Assembly: GCA_030065755.1 (NCBI GenBank)
Contig: JASJDA010000045.1
Span: forward strand, 1 to 40,435
Source: Prochloraceae cyanobacterium
GTDB taxonomy: Bacteria > Cyanobacteriota > Cyanobacteriia > Cyanobacteriales > JASJDA01
Reading direction: 5' to 3'
Length of the DNA: 40,435 nt
Positions within the stretch are counted from its first letter, which is position 1, and every line of letters begins with the position of its first letter. Below the pieces are notes generated by a model that did not search any database, was not told the origin of the DNA, and was given only the letters and a program-made list of their open reading frames with translations. Both the position numbers and the translations under genes were made by a program. Shown in pieces: positions 15,883-25,719 of the stretch.

Positions 15883-17964
15883 CTAAGTCGGCGCTACATC
15901 ACACACCACCCGAAAGCCGAAAAGATAGTTGCGTAAAATGCGGACTTTGCGGGAGCGATAGCCAGAACGGCAGAAACGAGGACTGTCGAGCCAAGAACCT
16001 CCACGCATTGGGGAGTTATTACTATCCCCACCAACGTACCAAGCACTACCATCAGTGGGCGCTCCTAAATAGTTATTATGCCAAAAATCGGCACACCATT
16101 CCCAAACATTGCCGTGCATGTCGTATAAGCCAAAGGAATTAGGAAAAAAGCTACCTACCGGAGTAGTTCTTTTCCGATACTTTCCTCTAGGTTCTTTAGC
16201 ATAGACGCGGCGACCATTATAGTTAGCGAAGTCACTCCTTATGGTTTTACCAAAATTAAATGGAGTTGTGGTTCCCGCACGACAAGCGTATTCCCATTCA
16301 GCTTCGCTAGGAAGTCTGTATTGCCTACCTGTTTTTTTAGACAGACGCTTGCAAAATTCAATTGCATCGTACCAATTAACCCCTTCCACGGGAAGATTGT
16401 CGCTTTTGAATCTAGATGGATAGGGATCGAGATAGCTATCGATTAATGGTAGATTGGCAACTGCTCTCCAAACAGACTGAGTTACTTGATATTTACCCAT
16501 AAAAAAGGGTGGAACTCTTACTTGATGTTGAAGTTGTTGGGAATAAGTGGCTACTTTTTCTGTTATGGGAACGCCCATGACAAAAGTGCCACTAGGGATA
16601 GGTATCATTTCTAAACTAATACCATCTCCCAAATGTTCCACAAAATATTGAGATTGCTTGTATTTGCGCTGGATTTCTTGACCGCGAATATTTACACTTA
16701 TTACTTCAAAATTAAACTTTTCCTTCTTTACATATGCTGGAAAACTGGGGAAATCTGAAGATATCTCAGGTTTAAATAAGTAGTTAAAATAGAAATAATT
16801 AAAAACATTTGGTCCCACAACAGCCACACTTAATCCAGCACTACTCAAAGCCACCCACTTAATCCATTGCCTGCGCTTCATCAAATTGGGTCTTGGAGTT
16901 ATGTCTTCTTGTATTAGATTGATTCTGGCTTTTCTACTAGTGTTCAGACGCGATTTGTCTGTTAGGAAGGAATTGGAAGTTGTTGGCGTAAAAGTACGAT
17001 CGATGTTTTTTTCTTGTTGTACCTGGCTAGTTACCTCAAATATTGAATTGTTATCGTTTGTTGTTTCTTCTGGCGGTGAATAATATTTTATTTCTGTCGC
17101 TAAGGCTAGATCTTTTTGAGTTATGGAAGAGCGATTATTCTTTAGTTCCTGGAGTGCTTTTAAAACTTCAATGGCACTGGGATAGCGTTTTTTATAAAAA
17201 TAATGCACCATTTTTTCTAACACGAAACTAAATTCTGGACTAATTGAGGCGCGATGTTGCCAAACTAATTCTCCTGTTTCTGGATGTTCCTCTATTTGCT
17301 GGGGCACTAATCCGGTTACTGCTTGAATGCCGATAATTCCCAATGCGTATACGTCGCTAGCTAATTTAGGTTTTCCTTGTCCTTGTTCTGAAGGCATATA
17401 ACCTGGAGTGCCAATAATTGTTCCCACTCTGGTTTTTCCAGAAATATCGATTAACTGAGTTATGGCTATCTCTTTAATTGCACCAAAATCAATCAAAACT
17501 ATTTTCCCGTCAGAAGTGCGACGTATTAAGTTGCTTGGCTTGATATCTCGATGTATTACTTGTCTCTGATGCAGAAATGCTAAAGGTTCTAAGATATTTT
17601 CTAGAATAGCGATTGCTTCTGACTCTGGCAATTGCTTACCTGGAGTCAATTCGTAGCTGAGATGGTGTCCCTCGACAAACTCTTGAACTAAATACAATTG
17701 TCTGTAGCTTTCAAAATAAGCAATCAATGTGGGGATTTGATCGTGATAGCGACCTAGTTGGTAGAGTACTTTGGCTTCCCTTTGAAACAAATTTTTTATC
17801 TTTTCAAAGGTTTCGGGGCTACCTACTACTGGCCGCAACCTCTTGATTACACATCGATGATCGAATTGCTGAAGGTCTTCTGCTAAATAGGTTTCACTAA
17901 AAGTTCCTCCACCAATTTTTTTGATAATCTGAAAACGATCGCTTACAATATCAATATTCATCAA
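15883..17964 (-). CDS. Ser/Thr protein kinase fused to FGE-sulfatase domain
   Basis: A 693-residue protein. The N-terminal Hanks-type kinase (about 10-270) has the GGGTFSE loop, the Lys in CVIKRL, HRDIKPSNL, the DFG of LIDFGAIKE and GTPGYMPSEQ. It should be active. A linker and one membrane segment lie near residues 365-390, followed by an FGE-sulfatase (SUMF1) domain at about 430-690 with VEGVNWYDAIEFC, YRLPSEAEWEYACRAG, GNVWEWCADFW and MRGGSW. The late FCRSGYRS segment has only one of the two cysteines of the formylglycine-forming C-x4-C site, so enzymatic FGE activity is doubtful. The kinase would be cytosolic and the FGE domain extracytosolic. The gene stands alone. Confidence 0.9.
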   Translation of the reverse strand: MMNIDIVSDRFQIIKKIGGGTFSETYLAEDLQQFDHRCVIKRLRPVVGSPETFEKIKNLFQREAKVLYQLGRYHDQIPTLIAYFESYRQLYLVQEFVEGHHLSYELTPGKQLPESEAIAILENILEPLAFLHQRQVIHRDIKPSNLIRRTSDGKIVLIDFGAIKEIAITQLIDISGKTRVGTIIGTPGYMPSEQGQGKPKLASDVYALGIIGIQAVTGLVPQQIEEHPETGELVWQHRASISPEFSFVLEKMVHYFYKKRYPSAIEVLKALQELKNNRSSITQKDLALATEIKYYSPPEETTNDNNSIFEVTSQVQQEKNIDRTFTPTTSNSFLTDKSRLNTSRKARINLIQEDITPRPNLMKRRQWIKWVALSSAGLSVAVVGPNVFNYFYFNYLFKPEISSDFPSFPAYVKKEKFNFEVISVNIRGQEIQRKYKQSQYFVEHLGDGISLEMIPIPSGTFVMGVPITEKVATYSQQLQHQVRVPPFFMGKYQVTQSVWRAVANLPLIDSYLDPYPSRFKSDNLPVEGVNWYDAIEFCKRLSKKTGRQYRLPSEAEWEYACRAGTTTPFNFGKTIRSDFANYNGRRVYAKEPRGKYRKRTTPVGSFFPNSFGLYDMHGNVWEWCADFWHNNYLGAPTDGSAWYVGGDSNNSPMRGGSWLDSPRFCRSGYRSRKVRILRNYLFGFRVVCDVAPT

Positions 17965-18443
17965 TTTATTAACTGCGAACCATTTTTTTCTTGTAATTTA
18001 ATTCCCTATACCTATAATATCAAAATCAATATTTTTTCTCTATCAATCGCCGCAGTAGTTTGACAATGATTTTGGTAAAATTCAAATTATTTGATGTTAT
18101 TTTCTACACTTTTTTTTGTATTATATTATGATACTCTCAGTTTGACACCGCTCGCTTAAAGGGTTATATCGTCACCAGGCTGCTAATTTAAACCTAACAA
18201 AATTGTCTCGATAGCGATTGGACCTTAAATATTCAATAAAATCCTCAATTACATTTATATTTTATTCAAGAAAAAGAAGAAATAAAATAGTTTTTTCTTT
18301 GTAAAGATCGGCCAAAAACAAGCGAAAGTAAATTAAATTAATTTAACACTTAAGCATAACTAATATGCTGCATGAGCTTAATGAAAGTATTACAAAAGGG
18401 AATAGGGAATAGGGAATTAAGTTTTCTGTTTGTTAACTCATTT
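17965..18443. other. Gap without recognised gene
   Basis: AT-rich sequence between divergently read flanks of the kinase and the 3' end of the helicase gene. Only a GGGAATA heptamer run at 18399-18417 was seen. Confidence 0.6.
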
Positions 18444-19994
18444 TTATTGTGTTTCCCGATCGCCACGTTTCCCCTTCTCCCCGTCCCTGTTCTCCTCATT
18501 CCACTCTACCGAGGAAGACTCAGCAGCTTTGAGATTTTTGGAGCGATCGACTTGATAAGGAGAAGGAGTTGGAATTAATTCTAACTGTGGGGATTTTGCT
18601 TTGGCTTTTTTCTGTTGCTGATTCGATTCTACACCGCGTCTGCGATCGCTGGTTTTTTCTTCTGCAGTATTTTCTGCTACCACCTCATAAAGTATTGCTA
18701 GCTTATTTTTCTTGTTTCCTTTGCGCAAAACTCTACCGAGTCGCTGAACGTATTCCCTAGTAGAACCAGTACCGGATAAAATAATGGCAATTCTAGCATC
18801 GGGTACGTCAACCCCTTCATTGAGAACGTGGGAAGCAATAATAGTTTTATATTCTCCCTCCCGAAACCGAGTTAAGATCTCGTGACGTTCTTTTACTGGT
18901 GTTTGATAGGTAATAGCAGGGATGAGAAACTCGTTAGAAATTCGATAAACGGTAGCATTGTCGTTAGTAAAAATGAGAATAGATTCTGGGTAATGTCGAG
19001 AAATTAGATCCTCAAGCACTCGTAACTTGCCGTCAGTACTCAAAGAAATTTCTTTAGACTCCCGATGTGCTAGCATTGCACGACGACCAGCATTAGAACG
19101 AGCGCTAGCTTGCACGAATAATTGCCAACCTTTGAGACTACCGAGGGAAATATTTGCTTGTTTTAAAAAGTCGTTGCGCAGTTTAATTGCTTTATCGTAG
19201 CGTTTTCTTTCTGTTGAAGATAGTTTGACCTTAATTTGAACGACTTGGTGCTGTGCTAATGCTCCTCCAGAGAGTTCTTCTGGGGTTTTGCGATAAACTA
19301 TATTACCAATGAGAGTATCGAGATCTTTGTGAGAACCGTCGGTGCGTTCGGGTGTAGCGGTAAGTCCCAAACGATAAGGCGCGATCGCGTATTCAGCAAT
19401 TACCCGAAAAAAATCTGTAGGTAAATGGTGACATTCGTCAAAAATAATCAGTGCGTATCTATTTCCTATGGTTTCTGCGTGAATAGCAGCGCTGTTATAG
19501 GTAGCAACTAGTATGGGAGAGCTATCTCTCGAACCTCCTCCCAACAGTCCTATTTCTACATCGGGAAAAGCTGCTTTCATTTGAGCGAACCACTGATGCA
19601 TTAAATCTAAGGTGGGGACGACAATTAAAGTAGTGCGAGGAGTAGCTTCCATGGCTAACTGCGCTAAATATGTCTTTCCCGCTGCTGTTGGTAATACTAC
19701 TACTCCAACTCGTCGAGCGCGTTTCCAGGCTAACAGCGCTTCACTCTGATGGGGGTAGGGTTCCATTTCTACCCTGGGAATAAGTTCTACAGGTTTAAAT
19801 TCTTTGGCTTCGTCAATAAAATGCGTTTCGCTAGCTTGTAACGTTTCTACTAGAGGACGATAGTAAATTGCTGGGATGCGAAATTTCTCGACTCGATCGT
19901 CCCAAGTAGCGTAGTCGATCCAAGCTTTCCCTCTTGGTGGCGGATGTATTATTAAAGTACCCCGATCGAATTTTAGTTTTGGGGTGCGACTCAT
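18444..19994 (-). CDS. XPB-like superfamily 2 DNA helicase
   Basis: A 516-residue DEAD/DEAH-type helicase of the XPB/RAD25 group. Seen motifs are Walker A PTAAGKT (102-108), DECHH (186-190), LTATPERTDG (211-220), and motif VI QRLGRVLRKG in the second RecA domain. The N-terminal region with PYPHQSEALLAW corresponds to the Q-like motif. The tail (about 450-516) is charged, low complexity and rich in Glu, Lys and Ser. XPB translocates on DNA and takes part in repair or unwinding. In many bacteria and archaea a Bax1/DUF790 nuclease gene is adjacent. None is present here, so the partner would be elsewhere or absent. Start is the ATG giving MSRTPKLKFD. Confidence 0.92.
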   Translation of the reverse strand: MSRTPKLKFDRGTLIIHPPPRGKAWIDYATWDDRVEKFRIPAIYYRPLVETLQASETHFIDEAKEFKPVELIPRVEMEPYPHQSEALLAWKRARRVGVVVLPTAAGKTYLAQLAMEATPRTTLIVVPTLDLMHQWFAQMKAAFPDVEIGLLGGGSRDSSPILVATYNSAAIHAETIGNRYALIIFDECHHLPTDFFRVIAEYAIAPYRLGLTATPERTDGSHKDLDTLIGNIVYRKTPEELSGGALAQHQVVQIKVKLSSTERKRYDKAIKLRNDFLKQANISLGSLKGWQLFVQASARSNAGRRAMLAHRESKEISLSTDGKLRVLEDLISRHYPESILIFTNDNATVYRISNEFLIPAITYQTPVKERHEILTRFREGEYKTIIASHVLNEGVDVPDARIAIILSGTGSTREYVQRLGRVLRKGNKKNKLAILYEVVAENTAEEKTSDRRRGVESNQQQKKAKAKSPQLELIPTPSPYQVDRSKNLKAAESSSVEWNEENRDGEKGKRGDRETQ

Positions 19995-20269
19995 TCTCTT
20001 TATTAATTCCCCGACTGAAGTATGTTAATATAATTGTTCTTTGTTATTGTTGGATGGGATTTATTACCGTCTAACTAGTAACTACTCGATCGTACATTTT
20101 TTAGTATTTTCTTAATGCTAAATTATACACTCTTTTCGATCGAATTATTATTTTTGTTCTAGAATAAAGTAATTGCTAGTCTATTTTTTTTGTTTTTTTT
20201 CTCGTTGGAGGTTTAAATTAATTATTATCATTTAAATTAATTATAATAATAAACAGATCGTAATTTACT

Positions 20270-21064
20270 ATGCTGCAAAAATTTTTGTCTGCCCTTGCTG
20301 ATAACGTCGTAATCTTAAATTTAGGCTTAATTTTATTGACGATATTAGTAGCAGCAATTATTGGGACAATAATGTTATTAACTATTATCAGTCGCCCCAT
20401 ACCATTCTATGCCTTAAATAGTATTAATGTTTTTAAAGTAGACGAAGTTAATTTAAATATACAAGGTCTGGACAACTTATACAAAGAAAATAAAATCAAA
20501 TGTTTGACTTATACAAAATTAGTTATTTGGAATGGAGGAACGAGACATATAAAATCTAAAGATGTATCCTGTTTGGAATTTAGAACTAGGGGGGAAAATG
20601 TGAAAATTATTGCCCCTCCCCAAGTTATTGGAGATAGCAACGATCGAGATAGCAAAAATAAAAAATTATTAGCAGTATCCTCTAATACAGATGGCAGTTA
20701 TCGAATTCAATTAAAACGCCTCAAATATAGGCAAGGAGCAGTTATTCAAATAATTCATACAGGAATTGACTCCAATAATATTAAAGTTTCTGGTATAGTT
20801 AATAAAACAAAAATATTAAAAGCGGAACCATTATATATAGAAAAAATAGATAAGAAAATTATTACTTGGCTAGATTTCTTAGATAGATTTTTTTTGATTA
20901 TAATTTGTTTGCCAATATTTTATCTTTCGATCGTATCCATAAGAGAAAAAGATTTTGTTGTGGCAATTCTTTCAATAATTGGGTATGTTTCATTAGTTTT
21001 GCTTATGTTTTTATCTGAAATAAAAGAAGTCCCTAAAAGTTTGAGAAAATATTTTTTTGCTTGA
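20270..21064 (+). CDS. Membrane protein of unknown function
   Basis: A 264-residue protein I do not recognise. It has one hydrophobic segment near residues 13-40, a soluble middle (about 45-200), and two more membrane segments near 207-224 and 229-248. The middle is strand-rich, with phrases such as KLVIWNGGTRHIKSKDVS and RYRQGAVIQIIHTG, which suggests a beta-sandwich. The gene is markedly richer in A and T than the genes on both sides, which could mean transfer. Its start is the ATG at 20270. It precedes the Pat-like gene by 74 bp on the same strand, which does not prove an operon. Confidence 0.7.
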   Translation: MLQKFLSALADNVVILNLGLILLTILVAAIIGTIMLLTIISRPIPFYALNSINVFKVDEVNLNIQGLDNLYKENKIKCLTYTKLVIWNGGTRHIKSKDVSCLEFRTRGENVKIIAPPQVIGDSNDRDSKNKKLLAVSSNTDGSYRIQLKRLKYRQGAVIQIIHTGIDSNNIKVSGIVNKTKILKAEPLYIEKIDKKIITWLDFLDRFFLIIICLPIFYLSIVSIREKDFVVAILSIIGYVSLVLLMFLSEIKEVPKSLRKYFFA

Positions 21065-21138
21065 GTCAATTCGATAAATAGATTGCACTTCTGTCTAGAT
21101 TATTTCTGTTTGAGTTACTAAAGTTTTAACTTAAAATT

Positions 21139-23877
21139 ATGCAGACAAACCCTAAGCCAATAACAGATCCAGCCTACGACATTTTTCGTTCCGAACGCCA
21201 ACCTTTGAGTTCTATTTTTGCCCCAAAAACAGTGGCTGTAATCGGTGCAACAGATAGAGTAGGAAGCGTAGGTAGAACTCTGCTGTGGAACTTAATTAGC
21301 AATCCCTTTGGCGGCACTATTTTCCCTGTAAATCCCAAGCGCAAAAGTGTTATGGGAATTACAGCCTACCCCAACATCGAAGCAGTGCCAGAACCAGTAG
21401 AATTGGCAATCATTGTCACCCCTGCTTCCACCGTACCAGGAATTGTCGGCGAGTGCGTTGCAGCAGGAGTTAAAGGAGCAATAATTATATCTGCTGGATT
21501 TAAAGAAATAGGCGATCGAGGACAGAAATTAGAAAAAGAAATTCTCGAACTTGCTCGCGGTAAAATGCGCATTATTGGCCCCAATTGTTTGGGGGTGATG
21601 CACCCGCACACGGGATTAAATGCCACTTTTGCAAGCACCATGGCACGTCCAGGCAATTTAGGATTTATCAGTCAAAGCGGTGCTTTGTGTACCGCTGTTC
21701 TCGACTGGAGTATCCCCGAAAATGTCGGCTTTAGTGCCTTTATTTCCATTGGTTCCATGCTAGATGTGGATTGGGGAGATCTAATTTACTATCTAGGCGA
21801 CGATCCCCAGACCAAAAGCATCGTCATTTATATGGAATCTATTGGCGACGCTCGATCGTTTATCTCCGCCGCACGGGAAGTAGCCCTAACCAAACCAATT
21901 ATAGTTATCAAAGCAGGTAAAACAGAAGCAGCAGCAAAAGCCTCCGCTTCTCACACTGGAGCAATGGCAGGTAGGGACGACGTTCTCGATGCAGCATTTC
22001 GTCGCTGTGGGGTACTGCGGGTTAATCGCATTTCCGAACTGTTTAATTTAGCAGAAGTATTAGCAAAACAGCCTCGCTTGCCTAAAGGGCCCCGACTGAG
22101 TATTATTACTAACGCTGGAGGACCTGGAGTACTGGCAACTGACGCTCTAGTCGCTAACGGAGGTGAAATAGCTGCCATATCGGAGGAGACGATCGCGCGA
22201 CTCAACGAGATTTTACCCACTCATTGGAGTCACGGCAACCCCATAGACATTCTGGGGGATGCAAACCCAGAACGCTATACTAAAACCCTAGATATTGCCC
22301 TAGAAGACCCCAATAGCGACGGTTTGTTAGTCATTCTCACTCCTCAAGCAATGACCGATCCCACTCAGACAGCAGAACAGCTCAAAAGCTACGCGACCAA
22401 GAGTAATAAAACTGTCCTAGCAAGCTGGATGGGGGGTGCTGAAGTAACAGCAGGAGAAACAATTCTCAATCGCGCCAGTATTCCTACTTATCGCTATCCT
22501 GATTCTGCAGCTCGCTTGTTCGATTTAATGTGGCGCTACAGCTACAATCTACGGGGTATTTACGAAACTCCTGAATTAGATCGAGAACTAGAAGAAAAGC
22601 CAGATTTTTCTTTAGTAGAAAAGACGATCGCCAATGCTCGCAATTCACGTAGAACCATTCTTAGCGAGTCCGAATCAAAACAAATTTTGGCAGCTTACGG
22701 CATTCCTATTGTTCGGACTGGAATAGCTATTAGTGAAGAAGAGGCGGTTGAATTAGCTAATTCGATCGGCTATCCAGTAGCGGTCAAGCTGCATTCAGAA
22801 ACGATTACTCATAAAACCGATGTGGGTGGAGTAAAGTTAAATATCGCCGATGCAGAAGCGGTGCAATGGGCATATCGTACTATTAAAAAATCGGTAAGCG
22901 AGAAAGTCGGTCAAGAGCATTTCTTGGGCGTTGCCATTGAATCGATGGTTCCTATCGATGGCGGTTACGAAGCGATCGTCGGTAGCAGTATCGATCCTCA
23001 GTTTGGTCCAGTATTGCTGTTCGGTACGGGAGGACAACTGGTAGAAGTATTCCAAGACCGAGCGATCTCGCTGCCACCTTTAAATACGACCCTGGCGCGG
23101 CGTACGATCGAACAAACGCGGATCTATAAAGCGCTGCAAGGAGTGAGGGGTCGCAAAGCTGTAGATATTCAAGCTTTAGAAAAACTTTTGGTCAGATTCA
23201 GTCAATTAGTAGTAGAACAGCCACAGATAGCAGAAATTGACATCAATCCTTTGTTAGTTTGCCAAGACCAAATTATTGCTCTCGACGCTCGCATCGTTCT
23301 TCACGAACCGAGTTTAACAAAAGAACAATTACCATTACCAGCAATTCGTCCTTATCCCATTCAATACGTCACCCCTTGGAGGACGAACGATGGCACCGAG
23401 GTAACTATTCGTCCTATCCGTCCAGAGGACGAACCACTTATAGTGCAGTTTCACCAAAATTTGTCCGAGCAAAGCGTTTATTTTCGTTACTTCCACTTAA
23501 TGACTCTGGGTAGGCGCACCGCTCACGAGCGCTTAACTCGCATTTGTTTTATCGACTACGATCGAGAGATGGCGCTGGTGGTAGATTTCAAAAATCCAGA
23601 GACTGGAACCAACGAGATCTTAGGAGTGGGGCGATTGAGTAAATTGCACGGCGTTAATGAAGCTGAATTTGCCATGCTAGTGAGCGATCTATATCAACGT
23701 CAAGGTTTAGGCACGGAGTTACTGCGACGACTGGTACAAATTGGACGGGACGAAAAACTCGATCGCATTACTGCTGACATTTTATCTGAGAATCGCCCTA
23801 TGCAGCGCGTCTCTGAAAAGGTCGGTTTCAGCCTCCAGCGATCGACCGATTTAGTCAGAGCAGAAATTAATTTGTAG
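21139..23877 (+). CDS. Pat/YfiQ-type protein: acyl-CoA synthetase-like plus GNAT acetyltransferase
   Basis: A 912-residue protein. The order is: CoA-binding domain (about 25-155, with [12 protein letters not shown]), succinyl-CoA-ligase-like domains (about 160-470), ATP-grasp (about 495-710), and a GNAT domain (about 745-905) with [15 protein letters not shown]. Pat enzymes acetylate lysines of metabolic enzymes such as acetyl-CoA synthetase. In enterobacterial Pat the NDP-forming synthetase histidine is lost. Here His272 in ASHTGAMAG is retained at the equivalent place, so synthetase activity is possible. The last bases overlap the antisense map fragment at 23867. Confidence 0.9.
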   Translation: MQTNPKPITDPAYDIFRSERQPLSSIFAPKTVAVIGATDRVGSVGRTLLWNLISNPFGGTIFPVNPKRKSVMGITAYPNIEAVPEPVELAIIVTPASTVPGIVGECVAAGVKGAIIISAGFKEIGDRGQKLEKEILELARGKMRIIGPNCLGVMHPHTGLNATFASTMARPGNLGFISQSGALCTAVLDWSIPENVGFSAFISIGSMLDVDWGDLIYYLGDDPQTKSIVIYMESIGDARSFISAAREVALTKPIIVIKAGKTEAAAKASASHTGAMAGRDDVLDAAFRRCGVLRVNRISELFNLAEVLAKQPRLPKGPRLSIITNAGGPGVLATDALVANGGEIAAISEETIARLNEILPTHWSHGNPIDILGDANPERYTKTLDIALEDPNSDGLLVILTPQAMTDPTQTAEQLKSYATKSNKTVLASWMGGAEVTAGETILNRASIPTYRYPDSAARLFDLMWRYSYNLRGIYETPELDRELEEKPDFSLVEKTIANARNSRRTILSESESKQILAAYGIPIVRTGIAISEEEAVELANSIGYPVAVKLHSETITHKTDVGGVKLNIADAEAVQWAYRTIKKSVSEKVGQEHFLGVAIESMVPIDGGYEAIVGSSIDPQFGPVLLFGTGGQLVEVFQDRAISLPPLNTTLARRTIEQTRIYKALQGVRGRKAVDIQALEKLLVRFSQLVVEQPQIAEIDINPLLVCQDQIIALDARIVLHEPSLTKEQLPLPAIRPYPIQYVTPWRTNDGTEVTIRPIRPEDEPLIVQFHQNLSEQSVYFRYFHLMTLGRRTAHERLTRICFIDYDREMALVVDFKNPETGTNEILGVGRLSKLHGVNEAEFAMLVSDLYQRQGLGTELLRRLVQIGRDEKLDRITADILSENRPMQRVSEKVGFSLQRSTDLVRAEINL

Positions 23878-24004
23878 TGTTATTTTTTGCCGAAAGAGTC
23901 AGAATTTCTACCCCCGTTTGTGTTACAGCAACGGTGTGTTCGAACTGAGCAGAGAGTTTTTTGTCTTTAGTAATTACAGTCCAGCCATCGGATAAAAATT
24001 CGAT
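23867..24004 (-). pseudogene. C-terminal fragment of type I methionine aminopeptidase
   Basis: The minus strand reads [14 protein letters not shown], then [12 protein letters not shown] and a G-V-E-I-L-T end. This is the last strand region of MetAP type I, including the QFEHT motif. About 45 residues remain. Upstream of 24004 the sequence no longer resembles MetAP and there is no start. It is a truncated relic overlapping the 3' end of the Pat-like gene by 11 bp. Confidence 0.75.
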
Positions 24005-24320
24005 TATACAAATAGAGATAGATATTTTTTATACAAATTTTAGCTATTTTGTTGTTTTTAAAAATTTCGATCGCAGTAGCAGTCATTTTTTAGATTTTGG
24101 ATTTTGGATTGTTGATTTTCGATCGCGTCTGCGAATTTGAATAAAGATTCGATACGGCGAACTATTTCTTTTTGTTCTTAGATCGTATTCCAAAGCTTGA
24201 CAGATTAAAAGACGATCGCTTCGGATCTCGGTGCAGTGCTGGAAGCTTAATTAATTGTGCGATCGCCTTTCCATCAATAGTCGACGACAATCCCAAAATC
24301 CAAAATCCAAAATCCAAAAT
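24005..24320. repeat. Gap with inverted AAAATCC heptamer arrays
   Basis: ATTTTGG-type units near 24092-24112 face the complementary CCAAAAT array at 24293-24322. Another array lies at 24948-24978. No gene was found between them. Confidence 0.6.
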
Positions 24321-24929
24321 CTAAAAACCCAAGTCCTTAAGGTCTAAAACAAAACCAGATAAAACATCTTCTCCACTCAAACTTGAGGGCTTAACTAATT
24401 CTTCTAATTGAGAATTAGGACGATAAATATAGACTTTTTGTTGTTGCGGATCGATTAACCAGCCTAACTTTGCCCCATTTTCAATATACTCCTCCATCTT
24501 CTCTTGTAACACCTGCAAATTATCAGTTTCAGAACGCAACTCAACGACAAAATCGGGACAAATAGGAGCAAATCTTTTCCTTAACTCTAAGTCAATTTCT
24601 TCCCAACGAGTTTTCTCAATCCAAGCAGCATCGGGCGATCTTACAGCCCCATTAGGCAAGGTAAAACCACCACTAGAACCGAAACCAACCCCCGTACCAT
24701 CTTGCTTAGTCCATACCCATAATTGCCCGATTAAATTAAAGTTTCGCTGTTCGCTTTCCGAACCCGTAGGGGGCATAAATATTAACTCTCCTCTGACATT
24801 GCGTTCAATTTTTACATCCGGATTGAGCTGACAAAAAGCAAAAAACTGCTCGTCTGTCATCGTCACGATCGGATCTAGCTTGATTTTCAAAGGTAAAATT
24901 TCTTTAGTTGTTGATAATTGTACTGTCAT
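24321..24929 (-). CDS. Uma2 family endonuclease-like protein (DUF820)
   Basis: A Uma2/DUF820 protein with a PD-(D/E)xK-like fold, very numerous in cyanobacteria. The core shows PDAAWIEKTRW, PDFVVELRSETD and GAKLGWLIDPQQQKVYIY. It is about 202 residues from the ATG that gives MTVQLSTTKEI. An upstream ATG at 24947 would add six residues. Biological role is unclear; some members are transposon- or defence-associated. It lies within a region of decayed genes but itself looks intact. Confidence 0.85.
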   Translation of the reverse strand: MTVQLSTTKEILPLKIKLDPIVTMTDEQFFAFCQLNPDVKIERNVRGELIFMPPTGSESEQRNFNLIGQLWVWTKQDGTGVGFGSSGGFTLPNGAVRSPDAAWIEKTRWEEIDLELRKRFAPICPDFVVELRSETDNLQVLQEKMEEYIENGAKLGWLIDPQQQKVYIYRPNSQLEELVKPSSLSGEDVLSGFVLDLKDLGF

Positions 24930-25019
24930 GGCTGTTTCTCTTCGCATTTTGGATTAATGATTTTGGATTTTGGATTTTCCTCTCCTTGAAACACGATCGG
25001 ATCTAGCTTGCTTTTCAAA
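24865..25019. repeat. 27-bp direct repeat, two copies
   Basis: ACGATCGGATCTAGCTTG and the following CTTTTCAAA-like bases occur at 24865-24891 (inside the Uma2 gene) and again at 24993-25019, with one mismatch. This suggests a local duplication or a past Uma2-related insertion. Confidence 0.7.
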
Positions 25020-25027
25020 ATGTATTG

Positions 25028-25330
25028 CTAATCTCGATCGAAAAGCTTTGTTAAATCTTGATAACCACTAATCACCCGTAAAACCTCAATTCCTTCTGTT
25101 ATGGGACGATAAAAAATAAGGTAATTATCTACAGGGAAACTTCTTACCATTGGAAAAAGCTCATCTCGTCTCCTTCCCATATTAGGAAAACTGGCTCAAG
25201 TTTGACATTTTTGATTAATCTTTTTTAAATAGCTTTCTGCTGCATCTAGCCCGCGATCGCCAGCAATATAGTCAATAATATTTTCAATATCTCGACTAGC
25301 AGGGACGGTAAACCGACAAATATTGCTCAT
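25028..25330 (-). pseudogene. RelE/ParE-type toxin with in-frame stop
   Basis: The reading starts MSNICRFTVPASRDIENIIDY at 25330, typical of ParE toxins that inhibit DNA gyrase. Codon 45 is TGA (25196-25198), after KINQKCQT. The same frame continues as ASFPNMGRRRDELFPMV, D-N-Y-L-I-F-Y-R-P-I and V-L-R-V-I-S-G-Y, which is the conserved C-terminal half. The total would be 100 residues, normal for ParE. The toxin is therefore probably inactive, unless the stop is a sequence error. Confidence 0.75.
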
Positions 25331-25332
25331 AA

Positions 25333-25446
25333 TTACGCTCGATCGCGACGCTGTTCTAATTTCTCTTGAATAGAACTTACTAATGTTGTAAGATCCTTTG
25401 GTTTCTTAAGAGCAGTTTGAGCAAAATGCGCCGCCCATCCTACTCT
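25333..25446 (-). pseudogene. Truncated frame upstream of the toxin, possible antitoxin tail
   Basis: This frame ends 2 nt before the toxin ATG, the spacing expected for an antitoxin-toxin pair, and reads VGWAAHFAQTALKKPKDL then SSIQEKLEQRRDRA. No start codon is found before a stop upstream, so its 5' part is missing. I do not recognise the family. Confidence 0.45.
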
Positions 25447-25719
25447 TTACTCGAAGAGAAAGAGCTAGCTCCTGCGGCGCTAGATGTATCGGTTGGCGGC
25501 TTTAATCTGGCGGGTTCGTCTTTTTCTTTTCAAGAAGTAACTAATACTATTGAAGTAGTTACAGAAGCACTCGCAACCAGTATTAAGAAAGTTAAACCCG
25601 ATAAAGCAACTGTCGAAATTGGCTTCGATATTACAGTCAAAGAAGGAAAATTAACTACTCTAATTGTAGAAGGTTCTGGAAAAGCTAATCTCAAGCTAAC
25701 TTTACAATGGGGTAATTAA
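25426..25719 (+). pseudogene. CU044_2847-like domain, N-terminus missing
   Basis: The translation from about LEEKELAPAALDV to ANLKLTLQWGN matches the CU044_2847 family, small domains encoded in bacterial conflict loci with trypsin-like proteases and STAND or MoxR-type ATPases. The usual first strands, which end in an E-V-E-like segment, appear to be replaced by the unrelated MRRPSYSL. The family name is from memory of the motif pattern, so it is only moderately secure. The breakpoint at about 25435-25445 coincides with the truncated end of the opposite-strand frame. Confidence 0.5.

Noticed and set aside
24092-24322. Inverted AAAATCC arrays as transposon ends
   Set aside because: The same heptamers occur elsewhere without a partner, and no transposase or target duplication was seen.
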